Below, one piece after another: positions 21,027-33,459 of a DNA stretch of 64,000 bases. Source of the stretch: Gaertneriomyces semiglobifer (lineage: Eukaryota > Chytridiomycota > Chytridiomycetes > Spizellomycetales > Spizellomycetaceae); the NCBI GenBank assembly GCA_025558075.1, contig JAHLKF010000001.1, forward strand, positions 620,001-684,000. The letters are read 5' to 3'. The stretch's first letter is position 1; each line of letters begins with the position of its first letter. Made by a program: the position numbers and the translations under genes. The notes beneath the pieces are model-generated. The model was not told the DNA's origin. It searched no databases and saw only the letters and a list, made by a program, of their open reading frames with translations.

Positions 21027-21351
21027 TAGAGCTGCGTTAATAGACGCAAAGATTCCAGCATAATCAATATGGTTAGCCGTGGATAGTTTCCATATCTTCG
21101 CGGCTGGTTATGTTATAACACCTGCCAATATATCAATAAGAATCAAAACTTTGTTAAGTTCGAAATGGAAATGTAGAACTTTTGGAGAATTCCACAGCAG
21201 ACAACATGCTCCAAAGTCATAGTGGAGTCCGCTCAGGTTTTGTGAGTGGGGAAGCTTATTGATGCCATATACTATTCATACGCTCGCTACATTCTCGGTA
21301 ACGTTGTGAGTTTGCCGGCTTCCCCTTTAAACATCGAACAATGTCTGCAAG

Positions 21352-22445
21352 ATGACCATCGCCATGCCGCCTCCATCAGAAGACGATTTCGCTGCTCGCT
21401 TTTCAGTCCTTTCTACATCGCTTCTTATTCCCTTTCGGACTCAAAACCTTGCAACAGTTCTGACCAATATCGATTCGTTAATCAACGACTATGTCCTCAA
21501 TCCCATGTGCGAAGCATCGTTGGTTCAGCGTGCTTCAAGGGATTTGCAAAAGCATTGCTCACCATATCTAGTACGGGTCCTGGGACGACTGGCTGAGGAA
21601 GATGGTGCAGAAGATACTATGAGTCAAATAAGCGACTTACTTGCAAAGTTGGCGGGCCGTGGTGCAATGAAACAGTTAGTACGCAAGTGGGGATTTCCGT
21701 CCAAGGCATTTGATGTTGGCACTGTGGACATATGGGAACCAAGCTACGGGGAATGTGATATTGGGTTTCAGACGTGGGGTGCGGGTGTTGTTCTGGCCAA
21801 GTGAGTAGCGTCTTCTGCCATCTCACTCATTGTTTTGATTTGCTCACACATGGCTTCTCGCACATTGTAAGATTACTTGTGGCCAATGAGATACCGTTGA
21901 CGGCCTCACGCATCCTAGAACTCGGCTCTGGAACTGGCCTAGCCGGAATTGTCGCTGCCAGAATCGGTCGCAGTCTTCATCGAAAGTTTGAGATCGTGCT
22001 GACTGATTACCACCCGAACGTGCTGTCAAACTTGCGCCGAAATGCGCATGCGAATGGCGTTGATGCATGTACACTCGTAGGGATGCTGGATTGGACGGTT
22101 GGAACTTTGGAGTTTGAGGATACTGGCGCGCAACCGCATGATGACGCCTTGACATCGGCGAAAGAGTCCTTTGAGCAAATCATAGCTTCAGACTTCAATT
22201 ATGAACCATCACACGCACATCTGATTCCGGCGGTGGTGGCACGTTACCTTTCTCGGGACGAAAACAGCCGGTTTTGGTCTGTTTTACCTGTGCGTCCTCG
22301 GTTTGAGGCAGAGTTAGACGCTTTTTATGTAGAGATGAACCGCCGTGGTTTCGTGCGGGTTCACAGTTGCCGTATTACTGATGATGTGAGCGGAGATCAA
22401 GTAGACTACCTGGTTGATGCATGGCAGCTCCGCTCAACTGATTAG
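21352..22445 (+). CDS. seven-beta-strand lysine methyltransferase, family 16 (FAM86/EFM-like)
   Basis: Two exons: 21352..21800 and 21872..22445; 340 residues. The N-terminal third is helical and family-specific. The SAM-dependent core starts at WGAGVVLAKLLVANE (which includes the junction), followed by motif I ILELGSGTGLAGI (about 164-176), post-I LTDYHP, NLRRNAHANG and a D-F-N-Y motif (ASDFNYEPSH) where Methyltransf_16 enzymes carry their substrate-recognition D-x-x-Y. Members modify translation factors such as eEF2 (FAM86/Efm3) or eEF1A (Efm2/METTL). Which target applies here cannot be told from the sequence. A second in-frame ATG lies at 21364. Confidence 0.8.
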
Positions 22446-22730
22446 AGACAGACAGAGTAGCAGTTAGATTAATTTATGGGTCTGCCTTGATTTCTAAATA
22501 CGGAACTGAGACCGACATTGCAGCAAGTAGGTGCTTCTGGCTTACTTCTCAAATTCAGCTGCCCTGCCCCATGAATTCATCGGTTTCGACAACTGGAGAG
22601 CCAGCTGTCGTTAGTTATGCATATCAGTAGTTCCGCCGATGCGTGTTAGCGATAAGCCATATGGACAAAAGAACCGCGGAAAGCAAAAAGTTGTCGCAGC
22701 GACGACTAACCGCAAACCGGTCGAGCAACA

Positions 22731-24899
22731 ATGACAGTAGCGAACCTCGAGAAGCACTCTGTTCCCCACAAGGTCCACTCTCATGCTGCTGCGGCAGATC
22801 TTGCCGGGTATGTCGAGACCATAAAGTCCTTGAGAGGCCGGGCAACCAAGACACTTGTGCTGAAACCGAAGGGTGGAGCCGCCAGCGTTATTGTCGCCAT
22901 TGCTCTTACAGAAACAGAGTTCGGTATCAACCCTCTCGTGAAGTCTTTGGGTGCGAAAGAGGCACGCGTTGCTGGAGAGGACGTTGCAACTTCGACTTTT
23001 GGCGTGGCCAGGAAGGATGTGACACCATTCGTGCTAGCTGATGTCTCGGATAGGTCATCGATTGCGGTAGTCGTCGACGAGGCATTGCTTGCTCTGCCTG
23101 AGGAGTCCCCTGTCGCTTTCCGTGCTGGAACCGACGAACAGAGTGTGTTTGTGACAGCATCAGCCCTGAAATCGTTCTTCGCTGCATCTGGCGTTGAATA
23201 CTCTGCGGTGAACATGTCTGCACTTAGCGCTCCTGTCACTGCTTCATCAAAGAAGGCCGAAAAGAAGGAGAAGGATCACCCCAAGGGTGCCAAACAGGGC
23301 CTGCAGAAACACGAAGGGGAGAAGGAGGTTCTGGTGGGTTTGACGGTAAAGAAGGATGAGGATTTCCCGGGGTGGTACCAACAGGTTTTGACCAAGACCG
23401 AGATGTTGGATTATTATGACATTAGCGGATGCTACATTATTCGCCCCTGGGCGTACAAAATCTGGAAGCAGATTCAGCGATTCTTTGGCGACTCCATTGA
23501 AGACCTTGGTGTCGAGGATTGTTACTTCCCTATGTTTGTCTCTGAGAAGAGTTTAAACAGGGAGAAGGACCATATCGAAGGTTTTTCCCCGGAAGTAGCC
23601 TGGGTCACAAAGGCGTATGTTTACTTGAGGTATTGCGCACTACCCATCGCACGCTAAAACCCGTACTTCCCTAGCGGTCAATCTGATCTTGCGGAGCCTA
23701 TTGCCGTTCGTCCTACTTCTGAAACTGTCATGTATCCCTACTACGCCTCATGGGTACGGTCCCACCGTGATCTCCCACTCCGTTTGAACCAGTGGTGCAA
23801 CGTTGTCCGTTGGGAGTTCAAACATCCCCAGCCCTTTCTCCGTACGCGTGAGTTTCTATGGCAAGAAGGCCACACAGCTTTTGCCACAAAAGAGGAGTCT
23901 GACGCTGAGGTCATGGAAATTTTGGATCTCTACAGGCGCGTTTACGAAGAGTACCTTGCTGTCCCTGTAGTACCCGGTAAAAAGTCAGAAAAGGAAAAGT
24001 TTGCCGGTGGTCTCTACACCACCACTGTTGAAGGTTTCATTCCCTCCACTGGGCGTGCCATTCAAGGTGCGACCTCTCACTGCCTCGGTCAAAATTTCTC
24101 CAAAATGTTCGAAATCATGATTGAGAACGAACAAAAGGAGCGCGTGCACGTGTGGCAAAACTCATGGGGTCTGACTACCCGTACAATTGGTGTCATGGTG
24201 ATGGTTCACGGTGACGACAAGGGTCTGGTACTTCCTCCACGCGTGGCAGCCGTTCAGGCAATCATTGTCCCGGTCGGCATCACCGCCAAGACAACCCCAG
24301 AGGAACGCAAGGCATTGAACGTCAAGGCAGAGGAACTTGTCGCTACTCTGAAATCCGCAGGCATTCGCGCGAAATCCGACACCCGTGATAACTACACTCC
24401 TGGCTGGAAGTACAACAACTGGGAAATGCGTGGTGTTCCGGTACGGTTGGAGCTTGGCCCGAAAGATATCGCCAAGAACAGCACCCGTGCTGTTGTCCGC
24501 CATGATGGAAGCGTTCACAACATGTCCCTGGCTGACATCACAACCACCCTGCCGAAGATGCTTGAGGAAATCCAAGCGGCAATGTTTGCCAAGGCAAAGG
24601 CCGAACGTGACTCTCGCCTCATACAGTTGGAAACATGGGAGGGTTTCGTAGAAACGTTGAACAAAAAATGTCTCGTCCTTGCCCCATGGTGTGAGCGCGA
24701 AGCATGTGAAGACTGGGTGAAGGATTCGAGTTCGCGGTCTGAGGGTGATGAAGAGGTTGATGAGAAAGCTCCCAGTATGGGCGCCAAGACCCTCTGTATC
24801 CCATTCAACCAGCCGGCAGAAGGCGTGAAAGCTGGGCAGAAATGCTTTGCATGTGACCACGAGGCAAAGAGCTACACGCTCTGGGGCAGAAGCTACTAG
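22731..24899 (+). CDS. cytosolic prolyl-tRNA synthetase
   Basis: Two exons: 22731..23614 and 23675..24899; 702 residues. The first 170 residues resemble the YbaK-type editing/INS domain found at the N-terminus of fungal ProRS (TKTLVLKPKGG). They are followed by a Lys/Glu linker (SKKAEKKEKDHPKGAK) and the class II core. Core motifs are [24 protein letters not shown] (spliced), RTREFLWQEGHTA (motif 2), a GQNFSKMFEI segment and GDDKGLVLPPRVA (motif 3 region). The C-terminus is the eukaryote/archaeal-type zinc-like domain (CEREACED, CFACDHEAK) ending in the conserved Tyr. It charges tRNA-Pro. The 285 bases before the ATG hold no gene and probably the 5' UTR. Confidence 0.95.
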
Positions 24900-25080
24900 A
24901 TGACTTATTCGTTGACTCAATACAAGCTAGAGGGGTTCGCTGTTCGTCGTAGTTATGTACACTACTGCTGCTGCTCAGTAAGAAATCGTAGAGTGGATCT
25001 GGATGGGGAAAACCCAAAGTAGCAACTATTTACATGTAGCTATTCGAGCAAGAAACAGGAAAAAGGCTGCCTATTCTGCT

Positions 25081-26475
25081 TCATCGATTATAGCCGTTAG
25101 GAACTCCGCGCGCCATTCTGTCTCGATTTTCTTCTAACCTAGCCCACAACAGTCCGACTGCCATCTGACATCCTTGGGGAGGGCCGGATACGGTAAGTAG
25201 CCGTTCTCCCCTAGCATGGTTGCCTCTTTCCGGGTCGCTTATCCGTATCTCACAACCCGTCACTCGTCTAATTTCGTTTATAGCAGAACCTTTTCTGCCA
25301 ATTAACGCTCCGGCAAGACTGCTAGGGATGTAAATTTGTTGCGAAACTGATGGCGCGCCCATACCGGGAAGGGCTGCCCCGCCAGCCATTGGCATAGGCA
25401 TCATCATGGGCGGGAACCCTGGCGATGGTGCCATCCCGCCGGGACCTGGTGGGAATGGCCCGCTCATCATTGGCATCTGCATTGGCATTGGCAACGGCAT
25501 TCCCGGTGCTGTCATGCCCATAGCGGGTGCTACCATACGTTGGGCTGGACCCGCCAGCCCCGCGCTGGCAACTCCGGGTAGCGGGCGGTACAATTTGACT
25601 TCAGGTTTTTCTTGCGCCTTGTCGTCTGGTCTATTGATGAAGAGCAAAAGAACACTGGCAATCTCATAAACAGCGATCTTGATGCCCTCCGGCGTCCCGA
25701 ACAGATTCAATACCCGTTCAGTGCTTCCTGGAAGCGGGCCATCATTGGGTTGAAGTTTGACGCGCGATTGGTCGTGTATGGCACGGATCTTTTGTCCGCG
25801 CTTTCCAATGACCCAGCCCATCGCAGAATCCGGGATCAGCAGACGTATATTTGCGTTACCGATGTCATGAGCAACACTGGGAGGAAACATGCGGTGAAGC
25901 TCGCTCTCTTGTACCTTTTTGGCTGCGATCATCCCAAATGCATCGGCCAAATTCTTTTCAAACCCTCTCACGGTGACTATTCTGTCCAGAGCTTGAGGAA
26001 TCGTCTCTGAGACTGTGACGCGGGCCCCAGATGTTGTTCGAATATCTGAGACATTCTTGCCATGTTTTCCTATGATTAAGCCAGCCTCTTGGGTACTGAT
26101 CAATGCTCGTAAGCCAAGTGTTTCACGCGATCGACGTGTAACCTGCTGTTCAGGGTTCGGGCCTGCAGCGTTCGGATCATCGCGCTTCGCTTCGCCAGCA
26201 TTCGTTTCAACTACAGTGTTGTCGACTGGAGTTTCGATTGTCTCAAATTCGTCGAAAGGCTGATGTGACAAGAAGAAGGCGGGCTCCGCCAGAGCTTCAG
26301 GAGACTGAGAGTAATCCGGCGTTTCTTCCGCTTCCAAATCCAGCGCCTGCCTCTTGCGTGAGTCCTCCTGTTGGGTATCTTCAACCTCCTCCAGTGCCCG
26401 TTTACGATCTGGAGAAGTTGGTGTGGGTGATGTTGCTTTGTCGCCCATGGCCTCCTCGGGTTCCACAGCAACCAT
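25081..26475 (-). CDS. triple KH-domain RNA-binding protein, PCBP/HEK2/Rnc1-like
   Basis: Single exon, 464 residues from ATG 26475. Three KH domains are visible by their GxxG loops: STQEAGLIIGKHGKN (about 120), SAMGWVIGKRGQK (about 210) and SSLAGALIGRKGSA (about 390). A 100-residue Met/Pro/Gly-rich low-complexity linker lies between KH2 and KH3. The N-terminal 100 residues are acidic. The 2+1 KH arrangement matches poly(C)-binding proteins, yeast Hek2/Pbp2 and S. pombe Rnc1, which regulate mRNA stability, localisation and telomere or stress responses. The frame continues upstream to 26691, but that part reads like leader sequence. A spliced 5' UTR is suspected upstream. Confidence 0.88.
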   Translation of the reverse strand: MVAVEPEEAMGDKATSPTPTSPDRKRALEEVEDTQQEDSRKRQALDLEAEETPDYSQSPEALAEPAFFLSHQPFDEFETIETPVDNTVVETNAGEAKRDDPNAAGPNPEQQVTRRSRETLGLRALISTQEAGLIIGKHGKNVSDIRTTSGARVTVSETIPQALDRIVTVRGFEKNLADAFGMIAAKKVQESELHRMFPPSVAHDIGNANIRLLIPDSAMGWVIGKRGQKIRAIHDQSRVKLQPNDGPLPGSTERVLNLFGTPEGIKIAVYEIASVLLLFINRPDDKAQEKPEVKLYRPLPGVASAGLAGPAQRMVAPAMGMTAPGMPLPMPMQMPMMSGPFPPGPGGMAPSPGFPPMMMPMPMAGGAALPGMGAPSVSQQIYIPSSLAGALIGRKGSAINEIRRVTGCEIRISDPERGNHARGERLLTVSGPPQGCQMAVGLLWARLEENRDRMARGVPNGYNR

Positions 26476-27679
26476 TATGATATAACAGCTATATCTAAGG
26501 GGGGGATATGCGCGAAATGAGGGCACAAGGGATGAGAACCGTATACTACCATCATGCAGAGACAGAAGAGCAGGGGACGGGGCTTTCGAATGTCTTACCA
26601 AAAAGCAAATAATGATGGGGGGAAAAACGGGATATCCCTTGCGGTTGGAGGGGATTCCTCGGACAACCAGAGCCACGCAGGGATGTACCAAACGACGAAC
26701 AGCGTCTCGTTCTCCCCAAGCAGAATCCTAGTGTGGGGTGGTGAGGAGTAGTGCAGCCGGGGAGGGTAGGTAGCGGGGGGGAGGAGGTGGGGGCAACGTC
26801 GTCGTTGGTTCAATGTGAAATTGGGCAAAGTTCACGGCGTTGAGCGGAAAGGCGCCACAACGGGCTAGGGTCAGGGTTACGGTGGCACAGACATTATGAT
26901 GTCAGCAACAGTATGATTGATAACACAACCGATCTATGATATTACTCGGGAAGTGGTGAACAGCTTGCTGCCTGTTCCTTCAATCATCAACATCGAATGA
27001 TACTTACTGGTTGGTTTCGCGTGTCGATGGTCAGGGATCAGATTGCTAGTCAACAGCCAGTCTGAGGGCGTTGTCAAACCAAAGTTGAGAATGAATTGTC
27101 CACGATTGACTGCGGCGTGCACTCACGAAACTGATACATTCATCTCGCCCCCCGCTGCCAGCCACCATTGCAAATTCAATGGGAACGCTCTTATGGCGCA
27201 AACCTGTGCTGAAAATCCATAATACTCATAACAGACTGTTCATTTTCAACGGCCAAAAACAACACGAGGGAGTTTTGCAGTTTGCGACGCGCTTGTCAGC
27301 AAAACTCCGACGCCAGTCGCAACGAAGAAGAGAGCAAGACCTCATGAGAAGAATATAAGGAGAGGTCCACGTTGGGAATTTGGGAAAGCAGATGATCAAC
27401 GTCCTTGGTAGTTGAAAGGCTGTCCTGCAATTGTGTAGGGAAAACGCAGATATTTCTAAAGGGAATCTTCGTTATGTAACAGTTGCCTATTTAGGTAACT
27501 GTTGGGCTAAGCACGCTAAAGGGAATTTATGCATGCCTCAGCAAGTGCGCCTCATAATGCCATATTGTCACCAAGTCAGCGCAGCCACGTACTTTGAGGT
27601 TATTAAGGAGCTTCACAGAGTGCAGTGCAATTCTCCATCGCATCCGGTGTTACAATACTAAACGACACAGACGACGACC
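26476..27679. other. 1.2-kb divergent intergenic region with probable 5' leader introns
   Basis: This lies between the KH gene start (-) and the F-box/WD40 gene start (+). No conserved frame is seen. On the minus strand two intron-like segments occur. One begins gtgagtgc near 27126 and ends ctcag near 27061. The other begins gtaagtatc near 27006 and ends atcatag near 26937. They would fit a spliced 5' UTR of the KH gene, or a small non-coding transcript. Purine/GT-rich tracts lie near 26730-26800. Confidence 0.35.
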
Positions 27680-29474
27680 ATGGCGCATCTTAGGACGGTG
27701 CTCCAACTCCGCGTCGCAGACGTTCAACTCTTCTTTGAAGGTAGTCCGCCAGATGTGCGCACACAGTTTCTCCAAGCAATTTTGCACCAGTGTACGGCGG
27801 ACGAGCTAGACCTTCTCCGCGCGCATGTTTCCGCCCATTCATGCAAGACGAATCCGTTTGCACGGCTGTGTGATGAGATTATCCTACATATCCTGCGCCA
27901 TTTGTCGCACGATCCGTCCTCTTTAGCTGCCGCCGCTCGTGTTTGCAAACGGTGGAATCGCGTGCTGACGGATAATGCACTCTGGAGAACCATGTGCTGG
28001 GAACGCAACTATATGCCCTTGTTACGGAAGCGCAAAAGAAGTTCTATTCCTATTCCTGCAAGTGTTTCACTAGCGCCGTGGAAGCGAATTTACAAGGACA
28101 ACTTTTTAACATGGATGAATTGGAAGCGGGGCCATTGTCGTGTGACGCCAGTCGAGCACCGTGAGAACGGTAGGCTACATCGAGAAGACGTCGACATGCA
28201 AGCAGCAAGCACTAACTAGCAGGGAATTAGCACATACGTTGCCGATGCAGTTTGACGATTCATGGGTTGTGTCCGTTGCAATGGGAGAGGAAGGCAAATT
28301 GGTAAGTCGAAGAACGCTATCTGACGCCAGGGGCTGGTGACCTGACACATGCGTACTTAGTGGGACATGGACACAGGAGAATGCCACTTACGCCTCTCAG
28401 GGCACAATGGTACCATATCTGCCGTGAGGGTAGTGTAGGCTGATCAAAATATCTATCAGCCTCGTGCATTGCCCAAAGCTCACGCAGTTCGGCATCATTG
28501 CAGTTTGATAGGAACGTTATTGTTACAGGCGGCGTCGATGCTGCCGTGAAAGTATGGTCAGCAGAGACCGGTGAATGTATACGGACGCTGATTGGACACA
28601 TGGGAGAGATTGTCGCTGTTCAGCACATTGGCGACATAATCCTTTCGGGTTCCGAAGACTCCACTATAAGGGTGAGAGGAATTGAAGGGCGCTCACGGTT
28701 AGCGCATATAAACCAATGCGTCTGCAGGTTTGGAGAATGCACGACGGCGAGTGTATAGGGCAGCTACAGGGCCACACAGGTGCCGTATGCTGTCTGCAGT
28801 TCGAGGGCGATGCCGTGGTGTCGGGTTCGGCAGATACGACAATTCGGATCTGGTTGGTTCTCGCTGCACTCAGGGTACCGTGATATACACTAATCTACCG
28901 TCGGCCGGTAGGTCCCTATCCTCCATGAGCTGCCTTCAAACTTTGACGGGTCATACAGCCTACGTGTACTGCCTTCAGTTCAACGACCGTTACATATGTT
29001 CCGGATCGGAAGACACAACCATTAGACTATGGGACCAGCACACGGGCGAGTGCGTTCGGGCGCTAGAGGGCCACACCGCAGGCGTTGTATGCCTACAGTT
29101 TGATGAAACCAAGATCGTCAGCGGAAGTTCGGACCGTACCGTCAAGGTATATTGCGCGATTTGATGCCAGTAGAGCTTGTTTCATGCGAGTACTGACAAC
29201 GATGTTTCCTTGGTCAGGTTTGGGATATCGCTTCAGGACAGTCTTTATATACACTACGACAGCACACTGAAATGGTAGGTGCCGCCTATGAGCATTGTCT
29301 CATCTTTAATCGACTGCCGTCGTAATGAGAATGTCGTGTGGTTAGATTTGGAATCTGAAATTCACTCCAACCAAGTTGATAACCAGCTCCTTCGACCAAT
29401 CATTGCTGGTATGGGATTTCGCCTGCCTCGCCGATGAGGATCACATTGCAGAGGAGCGGAGTCGTGAGGAGTAG
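27680..29474 (+). CDS. F-box/WD40-repeat protein, SCF ubiquitin ligase adaptor
   Basis: Eight exons: 27680..28160, 28231..28301, 28361..28429, 28504..28671, 28728..28852, 28912..29146, 29218..29274, 29346..29474; 444 residues. All junctions keep frame; the first donor could also be at 28170. The F-box lies at about residues 55-105 (CDEIILHILRHLSHDPSS, then RVCKRWNRVL). It is followed by the W-K-x2-Y linker seen in Cdc4/Met30/Pof1 and six to seven WD repeats (GHMGEIVAV, GSEDSTIRVW, GHTGAVCCLQF, GHTAYVYCLQF, GSSDRTVKVW). Exon edges often fall just before the repeat-final VW. F-box proteins link Skp1-Cul1 to substrates through the propeller. The substrate is unknown. Confidence 0.85.
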
Positions 29475-30023
29475 AGACGAAGATGTCTAAAGAAGGCGTT
29501 ATACAGCGTGCTGAGCAATTTGTTGTAAAGACATGGTCTTGGTCTACTTCGTCCATATGGTTTTATAGTTTCTCCAGACCTATCATAAGCGGCAACTTTT
29601 GAAAACCTTCCGCAATCCTCTCGGGGAATTAGTTGTTTGTCGCTTCTTTGATACAGGCTGAATTTGTGAATTGGGAAAGTTGCAGTTCGAAGGCTCGCGT
29701 TTTGACCTGCTCCACGAATCCCATCAAAGTCAACAGGAACCTCCTTGAGCAGAACCAAGAGGCAGAACCCCTTTTCGATCCATCTACTACTCAGCGCAAG
29801 GTACCAGGCGCTTCAGGCAGTCTGTCTAGCTGCGGTCGAAGATACGCAATCTACGCTGGGTGCAGCTTGACCCTGAACTGAAACGTTGACGACTACTCAG
29901 CAGTACCACCCAGTCCGTATTCAGAAAGCTGCTGTGCCGCTTGTCGTTTAGAGAGATACCGAGCTTGAGGTGTGCTTGTGGTTAGACCTTTTTGATTGCG
30001 GCTCTCCGCAGGTGACGGATGGC
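29475..30023. other. intergenic region before the kinase gene
   Basis: About 550 bases with several short, poorly supported frames on both strands. A gcag acceptor-like site at 30008-30011 just before the chosen kinase ATG suggests a leader intron. No other element recognised. Confidence 0.4.
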
Positions 30024-33000
30024 ATGAGGGAACCACCAGTAATGTCAAGACGCGAGCGCTCACCAGCCTCGTCGAGTAAGGAGAACCGACGGATAGTTAG
30101 CGAAGGGTCTCCTGAAGGTCATGCTGCGTCAAACTCGGAACGCTCGTTCGTGCATGGATTCAAAGGCGTCCGGGCTTTGTCTCTGGGGAAGTCCTGGAAG
30201 CAACCGAAGCGCTCAGAAGGGTCAGGGTCAGAACAGCACAAAGAGACAAGTGAGCCACACGTCCTTGCCGGATCGGAGAAGCGCAGGACGTCAGATGTTA
30301 CTGGAATGCCCGATGCTGACTACGAGACAGGCGTTTCAGTGAGCCCTGAAGACGGCCGGGACGCTGTTGTCGGTCCTGCCGGTGAATCTCGGACGGCATA
30401 CATTCTGCCTAAGCAATTCTCTTTCCAGTCGCAAAAGTCATCTGATTCGGAGTGCTCTCATGTGAGGTAGGTGATCCAAACGCGAGGTACTCATCACCTT
30501 CAGCACGTCCGCTCACCCTACTGCAGTGCTGCCAGTCAAGGTAGTGGATCATTCGGTGCATCACCCAGACCGGTTGACAGCACTCGTGGCTCCCAACAAG
30601 CTGTATGCATCCAGCAAAATTGCACCTGCCCCTCAAATAGCGACTCATCATGCGCCACCGTCCCGAAACCTAGTGGATTGCGATTGGCCCTGTCGAAACT
30701 GCGAAGCAGCTCAAAGCAGCGGTCCTCGTCAGGTGTGTGCTTCTCGATTATTGTTATTGTGTGATAGCTTTACTGATTACTTTTAGGCGAGCTGCAGGTA
30801 ACACTGAGTAACCCAACGATATCGCCTTCAATGGAACGCAGAGTTCCCGCGTCTCCACTAAGAAGCCCTGCTATCATTCATGGGTTCAGCGACGACTACT
30901 TTGCCACTTCTCCTAATCAATCATCGAGATCCAGTGGCAAGCGGCTAATGACTTTCATGAACAACAGCCGCCCATCATCCGCCGGTGGCGAATCACCCTC
31001 GAGTTCAAGGAGGTCCCCATCTAAATCTAGCTTATTCTCTCGTTCCCCTTCCAAATCACGTCCTGGAAGCGCCAGCCGCCGACCATCAACTGCAAGTGAA
31101 GGCGTGAAGGAGACACATGCCCTAGTACGGGACTATGATCCACAAACGGGCAATAAAATCATAAATCACTATATGATACTGAGAGAACTTGGTAGAGGTT
31201 TTCATGGCAAGGTTAAACTATGCGTTGACATGGAGACAGGGAAAGAATGGGTATGCTTCAATCTTATCGCCTATTTAAAGTTCATATTCTGATCCACTGT
31301 TCGCGGTAGGCTCTCAAAATTGTTCAAAAAAAGGCGAGACCACGATTTCAGAGTCGGCTGCATTCCCATCGCATGGGTGCAATGGATGGGCAAGGACAAG
31401 CATCGCCATCGAATCCGGAATTGGAGAAAATCAAACGCGAAATTGCCATATTAAAAAAATGCAGTCACCCGCATGTTGTTGCCCTCAACGAGGTAATAGA
31501 TGATCCAGCAGCCGAGAAGATTTACCTTGTGTTGGAATACCTGGCTGGTGGAGATATTCGGTGGCATGATCAATCAGACCCACCGGAGCCAGTTTTGACC
31601 ATCGATGAGGCCCGAAGAATCTTTAGGGACGTGGTATGCGGAGTAGAATATTTACATTACCAAGGCATTGTGCACCGCGACATCAAGCCGGCAAATCTGC
31701 TGTGGACCGCGGATGGACGCGTTAAGATCTCTGATTTTGGAGTTAGTGTGGTCATACGGCCAAGCCTTCCTCAAGGAGATGTTAGCGCCGACCTTGAGCG
31801 GCACCAAGAGATTGAACTCGCAAAAACCGTCGGCACCCCTGCATTTTTTGCGCCCGAGATGTGCGGCCTGCCGGATGATGACTTTATCGTACTTCAGCAT
31901 GACGAACCAGATTCCATCTCTAGGCAGAGTTCAATAACTAAGAACCCAATAGAAGAAGCCCCACCAGTTGACAAAACAATCAGCGCTGAATCTGAATCAT
32001 CAGCGAATGTTATCGCCCCTTCAAGGTCGGATACCGCATCTGATGAGCATGAACAAGATGGTAGTGTAGTAACTGCGGCGACTGGGACCACCAAACCAAT
32101 TCCCTTGCTGATTCCTGCCCGAGGAGATGACGCAAGTATCACCAACGGAACGTCCAGTTTGCCACCCTTGGTTCTATCACCCGCAGATGAGACATTTCTG
32201 CAACCCGAACACAATCAGTTGCCAATTGGAAAGGCCATCGACATCTGGGCCATGGGGGTTACGCTTTACTGTTTCGTATTTGGGCGCGTTCCATTTATGG
32301 CAGAGACCGAGTTTGAGCTTTTCAATGTCATTTCTAGGAAACCCATAGAATTTCCAGATGAGATACCCATTGATGATAGCCTAAGGGATCTTTTCATGCG
32401 GCTGCTAGACAAAGACCCTACGACGAGAATCACATTAGAAGAAATAAAGCTCCATCCATGGACTACTGCCGATCTGAACTCTGCGGAAAGAGACGCATGG
32501 CTTCAGGAGACGGATCCTACGTTGTATGGTGGACCTGTGGAAGTCACGGAAGAGGATGTGCGCGGGGCTGTATCTGCCATGAGTCGCTTGCGCGAGCGGA
32601 TACGAAAGCTATCTTCCTCGTTTCAAAATTTAACAGCTGGCCTTCGCAGACGCACCAAAAGCGTTCCAAGTGTTCCGGGGGAGATCGCTACGCCCGTTGA
32701 CAGCCTTTTTGACCGCAAGGATGCTATCCGAAAGGAACGTAGGTGCTCGCCGCTAAGTGGCGGTGAGTCAAGCTGCGAGAGTTTGAACGGGAAGCTGGGA
32801 CTTGGTAGTCCTCCGCACCATTTCAGTGATACCACCTCACCTGATCCGTCTCTGGGCACGTCGACGCATACGCACACGAGAGAATCGTCTGGTGGAGAAT
32901 GGATTCGGTGGGGCATTGTTCGCAACGAATCATTCAACTCGGCGCCCCCCGAGCCTTGCCGACGATTGATGTCACCCATGACGCACCCTGTGGGTGGAGC

Positions 33001-33193
33001 AGATATTATGGAAGAGATGGACATTCACAACGACAACATTATCGAAGGTCCCGAACAGGAGGTCATGCGGTTAAGGGAGTTTCAACTAACATATGCCAAG
33101 CAATCGAGCGACAGCTTAATCTATTCCGACGGTGAAGATGCAGATGAAGGACTCACTTTAAACGTGCCAAGTAAGTCCCAGGTGGAGAGCTGA
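30024..33193 (+). CDS. CaMKK/Ssp1-like Ser/Thr protein kinase
   Basis: Five exons: 30024..30466, 30527..30732, 30787..31250, 31310..32... continuing without interruption to 33193 as the last exon (counted as four coding blocks in total); 998 residues. The N-terminal 330 residues are Ser-rich and disordered. The kinase domain has NHYMILRELGRGFHGKVKL (G-loop with His in place of the usual Gly-x-Gly third position, about 352), ALKIVQKK (catalytic Lys, spliced), HRDIKPANLL (about 493), DFG and FFAPEM (about 552). Some 130 acidic/Ser-rich residues are inserted between APE and the DIWAMGVTLY helix, and the domain ends near 757. The KIINHYMI entry and activation loop match CaMKK, S. pombe Ssp1 and yeast Sak1-type kinases that activate AMPK/Snf1. 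The ATG is preceded by a possible leader intron. Confidence 0.83.
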
Positions 33194-33459
33194 CACATGA
33201 CGATGAAACCGGTATGCTGCAACTGGCAAAAGGACCAAAAGCAAAGTTTGCTGTATGCATATTTTGATTACCCGTCATCTATACTTTTGGCTGTGCAAGC
33301 AAGCCGTTTGCCAACTTAACATAACTTTATATATAAATATGGGACACGATGGAACCTCCGTCGTCAACTTCAACGCGCATGCCGAAACAGTCTTCCTGAA
33401 CGTGGGCATCCATTCAATGGTCCGGACCGCAGCATGTTGACATCACGAGGCATGGATCA

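Noticed and set aside
24162..24920. Minus-strand frame of 252 codons
   Set aside because: Antisense to the ProRS catalytic and C-terminal domains.
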